Below, one piece after another: positions 18,329 through 27,238 of a stretch of 45,519 nucleotides of DNA. Below the pieces are notes generated by a model. It was not told the origin of the DNA. It searched no databases and worked only from the letters and a program-made list of their open reading frames with translations. Position 1 is the first letter of the stretch. Each line of letters starts with the position of its first letter. Source of the DNA: Oscillospiraceae bacterium (GTDB taxonomy: Bacteria; Bacillota; Clostridia; Oscillospirales; Oscillospiraceae); the NCBI GenBank assembly GCA_017398685.1, contig JAFQFH010000019.1, positions 1 to 45,519 on the forward strand, read 5' to 3'. The position numbers and the translations under genes are program-made.

Positions 18329-19207
18329 ATGATAAAAAGCATGACAGGCTACGGCAGTGCCAAAGGCACGGCTGAAGGTCTTGAAATAAGTGTAGAGCTG
18401 AAAAGCGTAAATAACCGGTATCTGGATACCTCTGTGCGTTTGCCCAGAAGCTTTCTTTTCGCAGAAGATGCAGTCAAATCATCTGTTCAGTCCCATATCA
18501 GCCGAGGCAAGGTGGATGTTTTTGTTACGGTGGACTCATCTTCAGCCGATAATATGACGGTTAAAGTCAATGAACCTCTGCTTAAGGGCTATATTGAAGC
18601 TCTTCAGCATATTTCTGAGACTTTTTCCCTTGAAAATGATATCACCACATTGAGTGTAAGCCGTTTTCCCGATGTTTTATCGGTAGAGAAAAAAGACCTT
18701 GACGCCGATGCAATCAGTCAGGCAATCTGTGAAATTACAGAAAATGCCCTCAAAGATTTTGATTCGATGCGCCTTCGTGAGGGTGAGAAGCTCAGGGATG
18801 ATGTTTTGGGCAGGCTTGCTGTGATCGAGTCTCTGGTCAGCACAATAGAAGCGGAGTCACCCAAAACCGTAGCTTTGTACAGAGCACGTCTTGAACAGAA
18901 GATGGCAGAGGTACTTGGCAACAGTGGAATTGATGAGAACCGAATTCTTGCCGAGGCGGCAATTTTTGCCGACCATATCGCTGTTGACGAGGAGACTGTG
19001 CGTCTGCGCAGCCACATGTCTCAGCTCAGAGCCATGATAAACGGAAATTCGCCCACCGGCAGAAAAATTGATTTTCTTATTCAGGAATTCAACCGCGAAG
19101 CAAACACCATAGGTTCAAAATGTCAGAATTCCGATATTGCTCATATTGTCGTAGAGCTTAAATCGGAGATTGAAAAAATCCGCGAGCAGATCCAGAACAT
19201 TGAGTGA
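18329..19207 (+). CDS. YicC/YloC family endoribonuclease
   Basis: 292 residues beginning MIKSMTGYGSAKG, the signature start of this family. The C-terminal half carries the conserved RLRSHMSQLRAMINGN...GRKIDFLIQEFNREANTIGSK motif. E. coli YicC is a ribonuclease of a distinct fold. In Firmicutes the gene regularly precedes remA and gmk, as here. Confidence 0.95.
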   Translation: MIKSMTGYGSAKGTAEGLEISVELKSVNNRYLDTSVRLPRSFLFAEDAVKSSVQSHISRGKVDVFVTVDSSSADNMTVKVNEPLLKGYIEALQHISETFSLENDITTLSVSRFPDVLSVEKKDLDADAISQAICEITENALKDFDSMRLREGEKLRDDVLGRLAVIESLVSTIEAESPKTVALYRARLEQKMAEVLGNSGIDENRILAEAAIFADHIAVDEETVRLRSHMSQLRAMINGNSPTGRKIDFLIQEFNREANTIGSKCQNSDIAHIVVELKSEIEKIREQIQNIE

Positions 19208-19217
19208 GGTGAGATAA

Positions 19218-19469
19218 TTGAAGCTTATAAGTATAGGCTTTGGAAACCTCGTCTCAGCCGAGAGAATTATTTCCATAGTAAGTCCTGAATCTGCACCAAT
19301 AAAACGAATGATACAGGATGTGCGTGAAAAGGGGCTATTAATTGATGCCTCATTTGGACGCAGCACAAAATCTGTCATTATCATGGACAGCGGCAACGTA
19401 ATCCTATCCAGTGCGCCGCCTGAAACACTTTCTGCACGTATAGAAGAAAAAGGAGAACAGGAGGGTTGA
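19218..19469 (+). CDS. remA: RemA-like DUF370 regulator
   Basis: 83 residues, TTG start after the ribosome site GAGGTGAG. Family motifs: [12 protein letters not shown] at the N terminus and [17 protein letters not shown] in the middle. In B. subtilis RemA is a DNA-binding activator of matrix and osmoprotectant genes; the clostridial orthologue always lies between yicC and gmk, as it does here. Target genes cannot be inferred. Confidence 0.92.
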   Translation: MKLISIGFGNLVSAERIISIVSPESAPIKRMIQDVREKGLLIDASFGRSTKSVIIMDSGNVILSSAPPETLSARIEEKGEQEG

Positions 19470-19473
19470 AGCG

Positions 19474-20076
19474 ATGAAGAAAAAAGGTAAGCTTGTTGTT
19501 ATTTCCGGTCCATCCGGCGCAGGAAAAAGCACAGTGGTTTTCAAAGCTTTGGGCGAGAGGGATGACGTATGTTTCTCCATCTCTGCCACCACACGTAAGC
19601 CCAGGCCTAATGAGGTTGATGGGCGGGAATATTTCTTTGTTGACCTTGAACGCTTTCAGGAGATGATTGACAACAACGAACTGCTTGAACATGCAGAGTA
19701 TGTTGCCAACAGATACGGTACGCCCAGAGCCTATGTGGAGCAAAAAATCGCCGAGGGTATGAATGTTATTCTTGATATAGAGGTACAGGGCGCCCGTCAG
19801 GTTTATGAGAAGATGCCTGAGGCAATAATGATTTTTGTTGTTCCGCCTTCTATAGATGAACTGAGAAACCGCCTTGAAAAGCGCGGCACCGATACTCCCC
19901 GCGCTATCGAAGCAAGGCTTATCCGTGCAAGACAGGAGTATGCCGAAGCTACATTTTACGACTACATCATTGTCAATGATGATGCTGATACCGCGGCAGA
20001 TGAGCTTTCTGCAATTATTACGGCCGAGCACTGTGTTGCTGCCGACCGAATGGAGTATCTTAAGGATACAGACTGA
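19474..20076 (+). CDS. gmk: guanylate kinase
   Basis: GMP to GDP kinase, 200 residues. The P-loop is ISGPSGAGKSTVVFKA, and the GMP-binding segment TTRKPRPNEVDGREYFFV is complete. The AGGAGGGTTGAAGCG ribosome site precedes ATG 19474. It is cotranscribed with remA, and rpoZ follows after 41 bases. Confidence 0.97.
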   Translation: MKKKGKLVVISGPSGAGKSTVVFKALGERDDVCFSISATTRKPRPNEVDGREYFFVDLERFQEMIDNNELLEHAEYVANRYGTPRAYVEQKIAEGMNVILDIEVQGARQVYEKMPEAIMIFVVPPSIDELRNRLEKRGTDTPRAIEARLIRARQEYAEATFYDYIIVNDDADTAADELSAIITAEHCVAADRMEYLKDTD

Positions 20077-20088
20077 TGCGTTTATAAT
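20060..20088 (+). promoter_or_regulatory. possible internal promoter before rpoZ
   Basis: TTAAGG (20060-20065), 17-base spacer, TATAAT (20083-20088). The -10 is perfect and the -35 weak; it overlaps the end of gmk. Confidence 0.35.
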
Positions 20089-20117
20089 TTATTTATATAT
20101 GACAGGAGATTACTATT

Positions 20118-20306
20118 ATGATGCTTTATCCCCCCGTTGCTGATCTTGTTGATAAAATAGGAAGCCGTTATCAGCTTGTAAACCTCGTCGCCAGAAGAGC
20201 GCGTGTTATCTCTTCTGAGGCAGAGGAGAAGCAGATACCTCTTGAGAAGAAGCCTGTTTCTTCTGCAATAGACGAAGTATTTACCGGCAAGCTTTCCATA
20301 GAATAA
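20118..20306 (+). CDS. rpoZ: DNA-directed RNA polymerase omega subunit
   Basis: 62 residues; the conserved omega core SRYQLVNLVARRAR is followed by the rest of the fold and a C-terminal AIDEVFTGKLSIE tail. Omega helps assembly of the beta-prime subunit. CAGGAG precedes the start; ATG 20118 and ATG 20121 are adjacent and cannot be distinguished. coaBC, which often follows rpoZ, is absent. Confidence 0.93.
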   Translation: MMLYPPVADLVDKIGSRYQLVNLVARRARVISSEAEEKQIPLEKKPVSSAIDEVFTGKLSIE

Positions 20307-20319
20307 GTAAAAAAATTTT

Positions 20320-20385
20320 ACGGGGCGGCAGGCAGCCGAATTGTTCGACTATTTTGTGCTGCCTGAGTCCCGTTTATTTATTTTG
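20320..20385 (+). terminator. terminator-like hairpin between rpoZ and priA
   Basis: ACGGG (20320-20324) pairs with CCCGT (20369-20373), and inside it CAGGCAGC (20329-20336) pairs with GCTGCCTG (20358-20365). A T-rich tract follows. It ends about 20 bases before the priA start, so it may be a leaky terminator or attenuator. Confidence 0.65.
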
Positions 20386-20405
20386 TATGCGAGGTGTGAA
20401 GCTGC

Positions 20406-22655
20406 TTGTCTCAACTTGTGGCAAAAGTTGCGGTTTCCGCCGCGACATACTGGATAGACAAACCCTACGATTATCTTGTGCCGGATGAAATGCACGATAA
20501 GATTTCCGTTGGAATGCGTGTGTATGTGCCTTTTTCCCGCGGCAACAGGAAAACTGAGGGAATTGTACTTTCTCTTGATGCTAAAAGTGAATATTCAAGC
20601 CTGAAAGCCATTCTGATGCTTTTGGATGAAGAGGCTGTACTCAATTCAGAACAGCTGAAACTCGCTTACTTTTTGAGAGACAGGTTTTTCTGCACAGTCT
20701 ACGAGGCTGTAAAGTGCATTTTGCCTGCAGGGTTGTGGTTTAATGACCAGGGCAGAAAAAAAGTAAACGATAAGACTGTTGAAATGGCCCGGCTTTCCAT
20801 ATCTGCGGAGGATGCTGTCGTTTTGGCCGAAAAGAAGCGTCGCCGCTCTCCGGCTCAGGCTGAGATTTTGGATATGCTTTGCAGCTTTGAAGCGCTGCCC
20901 AGCAGGGATCTTATGGCTCACTGCGGCGCTTCCAGAACATCGCTTAAGTCCCTTTGTACAAGCGGAGCTGTACAGCTTTATCGCAGGGAGGTTTTCAGAA
21001 GGCCGCAGCTCGCTCCGGACTGTTTACAGCCACTTCCGCAGCTCAGCGAAGAGCAAAGACACGTTTTTGAGGGGCTTGATGAATTGGCGTGCTCTGAAGG
21101 CGCCTGTGCCGCCTTACTTCAGGGAATTACCGGCAGCGGTAAAACCAGTGTATATATTCATCTTATCGCATCGCAGCTGAGAGTGGGGAAATCGGCAATA
21201 TTGCTTGTTCCGGAGATCGCGCTTACACCACAGATGCTGGCAACCTTCTCTTCTCACTTCGGTGATGAGATTGCTGTTCTTCATAGCTCCCTTTCTCCCG
21301 GAGAACGCTATGATGAGTGGAAGCGGTTGAAAACCGGCAGAGCGCATGTTGCAATCGGTACACGAAGTGCCGTTTTTGCACCTGTTTCTGAACTGGGATT
21401 GATAATCATTGATGAGGAACAGGAAGAAAGCTATAAATCAGAAAACAGCCCCAGATACAACACCAGAGATGTGGCAAAATTCCGCTGTGCCAAATCCGGC
21501 GCTATGCTGCTTATGGGTTCTGCAACACCCGATATAGTCAGTCGATATAATGCTGAGACAGGCCGATACAGCTTTTTCCGTCTGGACAGGCGTTATAACG
21601 AAATGCAGCTTCCCCAAGTTAAAATTGTGGACATGAAAAGAGAGCTTCGCCGGGGCAATTCCGGCAACATAAGCTCATTTCTCCGCGATGAATTACAGGC
21701 CAATATTGACCGGGAAGAGCAGAGCATTTTGTTTTTGAACAGGCGTGGCACCAATAAGCTCATCAGCTGCAGCGCCTGCGGCTATACTTTCAAGTGTCCT
21801 CGCTGCAGTGTTTCTCTCACTTATCACAGTATAAACAAAAGACTTATGTGTCATTACTGCGGCTACTCCAGACCGGAAGCCAAGCTGTGTCCTGAGTGTG
21901 AGGGTTCACTCATATATGTGGGAGCCGGTACCCAATCAGTGGTGGAGGAGCTTGGCGAGCTTTTTCCGGATATTGAGATAATGCGCATGGATACGGACTC
22001 TGTAGCGCCTGTCGGTTCACATCAGGAGCTTTTTGAACGTTTCAGCAGAGAAAAGATACCCATTATGGTCGGTACACAGATGGTTACTAAAGGTCTGAAT
22101 TTTGAAAATGTAACCCTTGTGGGGGTTATTTCCGCCGATCAAAGTCTCTACTCCGGGTCATATAAATCTGCAGAGCGTACATTTTCGCTGATAACTCAGG
22201 TGGTCGGCCGCAGCGGACGCGGAGCAAAGCCCGGCAGGGCCGTAATTCAAAGCTACACTCCGGAAAATGAAACTATTCTGCAGGCAGCGGCACAAAATTA
22301 CGATGACTTTTATGCTTCCGAGCTTGAAATGCGCAAACTTCATGACCTGCCACCGTTTATGGATATTTTCACTGTTACCGCCAGCGGACAGGATGAAGAA
22401 CTTGTACAGGCGGCAAGTGCATATATTAGAAGTTTTTTTGATATAAAGCTTGGCGGCAGAGATGACTGCCTTGTTTTTGGTCCAACGCCACCACAGATCG
22501 TTAAAGTTAACAACAGATACAGATATAAGGTCAACATCAACTGCAAAAACACCCGTGAAATACGTCAGCTCATATTCCGGATAATTGTGGAATGCAGTAC
22601 GGACAAAAGATTTAAAGGTGTTTCATTTTTTGCAGACTATGACCCTCTTGATTGA
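20406..22655 (+). CDS. priA: primosomal protein N' (replication restart helicase)
   Basis: 749 residues, TTG start with GAGGTG upstream. An N-terminal DNA-binding domain (VAKVAVSAATYWIDKPYDY) is followed by the helicase core: Walker A QGITGSGKTSVYIHL, DEEQ box IIIDEEQEESY, and LMGSATPD. The zinc-binding region has eight cysteines (CSACGYTFKCPRC, CHYCGYS, CPEC). It reloads the replicative helicase at stalled forks. An unusually long helical stretch after the N-terminal domain is within family range. Confidence 0.96.
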   Translation: MSQLVAKVAVSAATYWIDKPYDYLVPDEMHDKISVGMRVYVPFSRGNRKTEGIVLSLDAKSEYSSLKAILMLLDEEAVLNSEQLKLAYFLRDRFFCTVYEAVKCILPAGLWFNDQGRKKVNDKTVEMARLSISAEDAVVLAEKKRRRSPAQAEILDMLCSFEALPSRDLMAHCGASRTSLKSLCTSGAVQLYRREVFRRPQLAPDCLQPLPQLSEEQRHVFEGLDELACSEGACAALLQGITGSGKTSVYIHLIASQLRVGKSAILLVPEIALTPQMLATFSSHFGDEIAVLHSSLSPGERYDEWKRLKTGRAHVAIGTRSAVFAPVSELGLIIIDEEQEESYKSENSPRYNTRDVAKFRCAKSGAMLLMGSATPDIVSRYNAETGRYSFFRLDRRYNEMQLPQVKIVDMKRELRRGNSGNISSFLRDELQANIDREEQSILFLNRRGTNKLISCSACGYTFKCPRCSVSLTYHSINKRLMCHYCGYSRPEAKLCPECEGSLIYVGAGTQSVVEELGELFPDIEIMRMDTDSVAPVGSHQELFERFSREKIPIMVGTQMVTKGLNFENVTLVGVISADQSLYSGSYKSAERTFSLITQVVGRSGRGAKPGRAVIQSYTPENETILQAAAQNYDDFYASELEMRKLHDLPPFMDIFTVTASGQDEELVQAASAYIRSFFDIKLGGRDDCLVFGPTPPQIVKVNNRYRYKVNINCKNTREIRQLIFRIIVECSTDKRFKGVSFFADYDPLD

Positions 22656-22667
22656 TTAGGAGATAAT

Positions 22668-23171
22668 ATGGCAATAAGAAACGTACTTACAAAGGAAGAG
22701 GCGGCACTATACAAAAAAAGCCGCATAATAACAAAGTTTGATGACCGTCTTCATCAGCTTCTGGATGATATGGCAGATACACTTATTGAGAGTAATGGCG
22801 TTGGTCTTGCTGCGCCTCAGGTCGGTATTCTTCGCAGAGCTGTTCTTGTGCTGGAAACTAATGTGGCTGAGGACGAGGATGAATATATCATTGAGCTTAT
22901 AAACCCCGAGATTATTGAAACCGCAGGGGAGGAAGAGGGGCCTGAGGGCTGTCTGAGTGTACCGGGCGAGTACGGTCTTGTTGTGCGTCCTACTTATGTG
23001 AAGGTACGCGCTCAGGACCGCTTTGGTGAATGGTTTGAAGTAGAGGGAGAAGGACTTACTGCACGCGCCTTCTGCCATGAAATTGATCATCTTGAAGGCG
23101 TTTTGTATATATCCAAGTGTACACGGATGCTCAGCGAGGATGAGATAAAAACAGAGGATGATGAGGAATGA
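22668..23171 (+). CDS. def: peptide deformylase
   Basis: Removes the N-formyl group from nascent proteins; 167 residues. All three motifs are present: GVGLAAPQVG, EGCLSVPGEYG (metal cysteine) and CHEIDHLEG (metal histidines and catalytic Glu). The acidic C terminus (SEDEIKTEDDEE) is longer than the core requires. It overlaps fmt by 4 bases, pairing formylation with deformylation. Confidence 0.97.
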   Translation: MAIRNVLTKEEAALYKKSRIITKFDDRLHQLLDDMADTLIESNGVGLAAPQVGILRRAVLVLETNVAEDEDEYIIELINPEIIETAGEEEGPEGCLSVPGEYGLVVRPTYVKVRAQDRFGEWFEVEGEGLTARAFCHEIDHLEGVLYISKCTRMLSEDEIKTEDDEE

Positions 23172-24097
23172 GCATGCGTGTTGTTTTTATGGGAACTCCG
23201 GACTTTGCTTCGGCTTCCCTTGAAAAGCTGATTGAGGAAAAATTCAACATCGTCGGTGTATTTACCCAGCCGGACAAGCCCAAGGGTCGCGGAATGGAAA
23301 TGGCTTTTTCTCCGGTAAAGGAGCTTGCAATCAGCCACGATATTCCGGTCTATCAGCCTGTAAAGATGAAAGATGGCACCGCTTATGAAATGCTTGCCTC
23401 TCTTCAGCCGGACATTCTTGTTGTTGTGGCATACGGGCGTATTCTGCCGGATGATATTCTTGCCCTGCCAAAATTCGGTGCTGTCAATGTCCACGGCTCG
23501 CTTCTGCCAAAATACCGCGGCGCAGCGCCAATACAGTGGGCTGTGCTCAACGGCGATAAAATTACCGGCGTATCCACCATGTACCTTGCAACTGAGATGG
23601 ATACCGGCGATATAATTTACACTGATGAGACTGAAATTGGTGAGTTTGAGACATCCGAGCAGCTTTTTGACAGACTGAAAGTCATGGGTGCAGAGCTTCT
23701 GGTTAAAACTCTTCGCGACATTGAAGCCGGCATTGCTCCAAGAACACCGCAAAACCATGATAAGGCAAGCTATGTGGGCATGCTTGATAAAAGCTATAGC
23801 CCGATTGACTGGTCTAAGGATGCACGTGGTGTTATCAAGTGGATATACGGTTTACAGCCCTGGCCCGTTGCCACGGCAGAACTGGACGGCGGAACGTATA
23901 AGATTTTTTCCGCAAGATATACTGACACCCACTGTGACAAAGCACCTGGCAGCATCATATATGCAGGCTCAGAAGGTATAGAAGTGGTCTGCGGTAATGG
24001 CGAAACGGTGATGATAACCGAGCTTCAGGCTGCCGGGAAAAAGCGCATGAATGCCGCAGATTTCCTGCGCGGCAAAAAAATAAAGGTATTGGATTGA
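23168..24097 (+). CDS. fmt: methionyl-tRNA formyltransferase
   Basis: Formylates initiator Met-tRNA using 10-formyl-THF; 309 residues. The active site is VNVHGSLLPKYRGAAPIQWA with the catalytic Asn-His-Asp set, then MDTGDI. ATG 23168 overlaps the def stop; ATG 23174 is a possible alternative. The stop overlaps the TTG start of rsmB (TTGA). Confidence 0.97.
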   Translation: MSMRVVFMGTPDFASASLEKLIEEKFNIVGVFTQPDKPKGRGMEMAFSPVKELAISHDIPVYQPVKMKDGTAYEMLASLQPDILVVVAYGRILPDDILALPKFGAVNVHGSLLPKYRGAAPIQWAVLNGDKITGVSTMYLATEMDTGDIIYTDETEIGEFETSEQLFDRLKVMGAELLVKTLRDIEAGIAPRTPQNHDKASYVGMLDKSYSPIDWSKDARGVIKWIYGLQPWPVATAELDGGTYKIFSARYTDTHCDKAPGSIIYAGSEGIEVVCGNGETVMITELQAAGKKRMNAADFLRGKKIKVLD

Positions 24098-25416
24098 TTT
24101 TTATTAACGCAAGACAAGCAGCTCTTATTGCTTTGGAGCGCTGCCGGCGCGAGGGCGCATGGTCAGGCCGGGTGATGGACGAGATTATAAGCAAAAATGC
24201 GCTGGAAAAACGCGACGCGGCTTTGGCTTCAAAGCTTTGTCTGGGTGTTATCCAGAACATCAGCCTTTGTGAATTTTATATTGATTTTTATAGTTCCGTA
24301 AAATGCAATAAGCTTGAGCCAAAGGTAAAGGATATTCTGATGATGGGCGTATATCAGCTTATTTTTCTTGATATCCCTGCCCGGGCCGCTGTCAACGAGA
24401 GTGTAGTTCTGTGCAAGAAATGCGGCTATGAGAGGGCTGCCGGACTTGTAAATGCTGTTCTTCGCCGTATTGCGGAAAATGCAGCACAGCTTCCCGACAT
24501 ACCGAATGTAGGCTCTGCGGAACATTTATCCATTAAATACAGTCATTCCCAGTGGCTGGCAGAAAAGCTTGTTACAGAAAACGGATACGAACATACCGAA
24601 GCCTTCTTTTCCTGCAACAACAATAGTGCAGCTCTTACAATTCAGGTCAATACCCTTAAAATCAGCGTTTCTGAGTATAAAACGCTTTTGAGTGAGGCCG
24701 GGATAAACTTTAAGGAGCATTCCTATCTCGATGGATGCATCATTCTCAATGGCGGTAATGTGAATGCATTGCCCGGCTTTGCGGATGGATATTTCTATGT
24801 GCAGGATGCTGCTGCAAGAACCGCTGTTGAAATTGCCGGTGTTAAAAGTGGAATGAGGATTTTGGATGCCTGCTCTGCACCTGGCGGAAAATCATTTGCC
24901 AGTGCAATAAAAATGGGCAATTCGGGCAGCATTCTTTCCTGTGATATTCACGAGAAAAAGCTTGGACTTGTCAGAAACAGTGCTGAAAGACTGGGGATAA
25001 ATATAATTTCTACATCAGCGGCCGATGCCAGGAAAAATAACGATAGCTTCAATGGGGCGTTCGATCTTGTTATTGCAGATGTTCCGTGTTCCGGAATAGG
25101 CGTTATTGGAAAAAAGCCTGAGATAAGATGGAAAAAGGAAAGTGATATCGCATCCCTTCCTGATATTCAGCTTGATATTTTACACAATCTTTCATCCTAT
25201 GTTCGGTGTGGAGGAACGCTCTTGTACTCTACCTGCACGGTATTAACGGAAGAAAACGAAGATGTAGTCAGATCTTTTCTCAGGGAAAAGGATAATTTTA
25301 TTGCTGAACCCTTTGAAATTGGAAATATTCGGGCAGAAAACGGTATGTATTGCTTCTGGCCGCATATTGATGGGTGCGACGGCTTCTTTGCCGCAAAATT
25401 AAAGAGGATAGGATAA
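24094..25416 (+). CDS. rsmB: 16S rRNA m5C967 methyltransferase RsmB
   Basis: 440 residues. An N-terminal NusB-like domain precedes the SAM-dependent methyltransferase with motif I LDACSAPGGKSFA. The two catalytic cysteines are in DVPCSGIGVIG (motif IV) and YSTCTV (motif VI). The TTG start overlaps the fmt stop. The gene shares its last base with the first base of rlmN. Confidence 0.95.
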   Translation: MIFINARQAALIALERCRREGAWSGRVMDEIISKNALEKRDAALASKLCLGVIQNISLCEFYIDFYSSVKCNKLEPKVKDILMMGVYQLIFLDIPARAAVNESVVLCKKCGYERAAGLVNAVLRRIAENAAQLPDIPNVGSAEHLSIKYSHSQWLAEKLVTENGYEHTEAFFSCNNNSAALTIQVNTLKISVSEYKTLLSEAGINFKEHSYLDGCIILNGGNVNALPGFADGYFYVQDAAARTAVEIAGVKSGMRILDACSAPGGKSFASAIKMGNSGSILSCDIHEKKLGLVRNSAERLGINIISTSAADARKNNDSFNGAFDLVIADVPCSGIGVIGKKPEIRWKKESDIASLPDIQLDILHNLSSYVRCGGTLLYSTCTVLTEENEDVVRSFLREKDNFIAEPFEIGNIRAENGMYCFWPHIDGCDGFFAAKLKRIG

Positions 25417-26444
25417 TGCTCAAAGATATTGTTTCCATGCTCCCGCAGGAGCTTGAGGAAGAACTCAAAAGACTTGGTGAGCCATCGTTCAGGGCAAAGC
25501 AGATCTTTCAATGGCTCAGCCGTGGCGCGAGAGATTTTGATGAAATGAGTAACATTTCAAAAGCTCTCCGTGACAAGCTCAAGGGCGAATTTTATATGCA
25601 CAGACCCAAAGTGCTTTCCAAGCAGGTATCTGCGCTTGATGGCACAATAAAGTATCTGTGGGAGCTTCGCGACGGCAACGCAGTGGAAACAGTGGTTATG
25701 AGCTACAAACACGGCAATACCGTATGTATCTCATCCCAGGTAGGTTGCCGACAGGGCTGTGCGTTCTGTGCCTCCACCATCGGCGGACTTGTGCGCTGTC
25801 TGGAGCCCTCGGAGATGCTTGATGAGGTTTTGTACTCGCAGCTGGACTCCGGGAAACCGATATCAAATATAGTTCTTATGGGCATCGGCGAACCGCTGGA
25901 TAATTTCGATAATGTCATGCGTTTTCTGGAGCTTGTAAACCATCCGCAGGGCATGAATATCGGCATGAGGCATATTTCACTTTCCACATGCGGCCTTACA
26001 GAGCGCTTTGATGACCTTGCCAGGAAAGATATGCAGCTGACCTTGTCCGTTTCCCTCCACGCACCTGATGACGAAACCCGATCAAAAATCATGCCTGCAA
26101 ACCGCGGGCGTGGTGTTGAGCAGCTTATGGATAGCTGCAAGCGTTACTATGAAAAGACAGGGCGCCGTATTTCCTTTGAATATGCCATGATTGACGGCGT
26201 CAATGACAGTGAATACCATGCAAAACTTCTTGCAAAAAGAGCAAAGGACGTACATGCCCATGTAAATCTTATTCCACTCAACTATGTGGAGGAATATAAG
26301 CTCAAACCTTCAAGTCCCGGACACATGAAAGCCTTTATCAAGGTACTTGAAGATGAGGGTGTCAATGTTACTGTTCGCCGCAGACTTGGCAGTGATGTTG
26401 ATGCATCCTGCGGTCAGCTCAGGCGCAAGATGCAGAAAAAATAA
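25416..26444 (+). CDS. rlmN: 23S rRNA/tRNA adenine-C2 methyltransferase RlmN
   Basis: Radical SAM enzyme, 342 residues from ATG 25416 (GAGGATAGG upstream). The cluster cysteines are C111, C115 and C118 (CRQGCAFC). The C-terminal region has VRRRLGSDVDASCGQL, whose cysteine is the methyl-transfer residue of RlmN. It makes m2A2503 and m2A37. Its stop is 37 bases before the prpC start. Confidence 0.96.
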   Translation: MLKDIVSMLPQELEEELKRLGEPSFRAKQIFQWLSRGARDFDEMSNISKALRDKLKGEFYMHRPKVLSKQVSALDGTIKYLWELRDGNAVETVVMSYKHGNTVCISSQVGCRQGCAFCASTIGGLVRCLEPSEMLDEVLYSQLDSGKPISNIVLMGIGEPLDNFDNVMRFLELVNHPQGMNIGMRHISLSTCGLTERFDDLARKDMQLTLSVSLHAPDDETRSKIMPANRGRGVEQLMDSCKRYYEKTGRRISFEYAMIDGVNDSEYHAKLLAKRAKDVHAHVNLIPLNYVEEYKLKPSSPGHMKAFIKVLEDEGVNVTVRRRLGSDVDASCGQLRRKMQKK

Positions 26445-26481
26445 TTTTGATCGGCTGGTTTCTCAGCAGATTGGGGAAAAC

Positions 26482-27228
26482 ATGAAAAGTTTCGCATTGA
26501 CCGACAAAGGTGCAGTCCGCAGTGACAATCAGGACAGCTTTATAATTGAAAAGGTGGTTTCAAAAGACAGCACTATTTTTGCCCTGTGCGACGGTATGGG
26601 AGGAGCCAAAGCCGGTGGTCTGGCAAGCCAGATATCCAATAATGCCTTTGTCTCTTATATTTACGCAAAGCTTACCTCTCGCGTAAATAAGCCGCTGGAT
26701 TATAAGAAAATCCTTACCGAAGCCTGCATCGAGGCAAACGGAGTCTCTTTTGAATATTCCAAATTTGACGAAGCCTATAACGGCATGGGAACCACCATAG
26801 TCGGCGGTGTGATAAAGGGCAACGGTATCGGTTATATTATAAATGTTGGAGATAGCCGCGCTTACCACATCTCAAAGCGCAATGACAGTATCACCCAGAT
26901 AACAAAGGATCATTCTTTGGTTGAGGAACTGCTGGAATTTGGCGCCATTACCAAGGAACAGGCCAGAGTTCATCCGCAGAGAAATGTCATTACACGGGCG
27001 CTGGGCTCAGAGGAGATTGTGGAGCCTGATTATTACGAAGTAAATCTGCACAGCGGCGATTTTCTGCTTCTTTGCTCTGACGGACTATCAAATATAGTTT
27101 CTGATCTTGAAATGCTGGAATACTCAAAAGAGTATCCCGACCCTGAGCTTTTGTGTCAATCTCTTATGAGAAAAGCTCTTAATCGCGGCGCAAGGGACAA
27201 TGTTACGGTGCTGGCCGTGATGAAATAG
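26482..27228 (+). CDS. prpC: PP2C-type Ser/Thr protein phosphatase (Stp/PrpC)
   Basis: 248 residues from ATG 26482, with GGGGAAA upstream; a longer in-frame start would overlap rlmN and give a non-homologous N terminus. Metal-binding motifs are VRSDNQDSF, FALCDGMGGAKAG, GDSRAY, LLLCSDGLSN and ARDNVTV. It reverses the phosphorylation carried out by the next gene's kinase. It ends in TAG. Confidence 0.95.
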   Translation: MKSFALTDKGAVRSDNQDSFIIEKVVSKDSTIFALCDGMGGAKAGGLASQISNNAFVSYIYAKLTSRVNKPLDYKKILTEACIEANGVSFEYSKFDEAYNGMGTTIVGGVIKGNGIGYIINVGDSRAYHISKRNDSITQITKDHSLVEELLEFGAITKEQARVHPQRNVITRALGSEEIVEPDYYEVNLHSGDFLLLCSDGLSNIVSDLEMLEYSKEYPDPELLCQSLMRKALNRGARDNVTVLAVMK

Positions 27229-27238
27229 GAGACAGTTT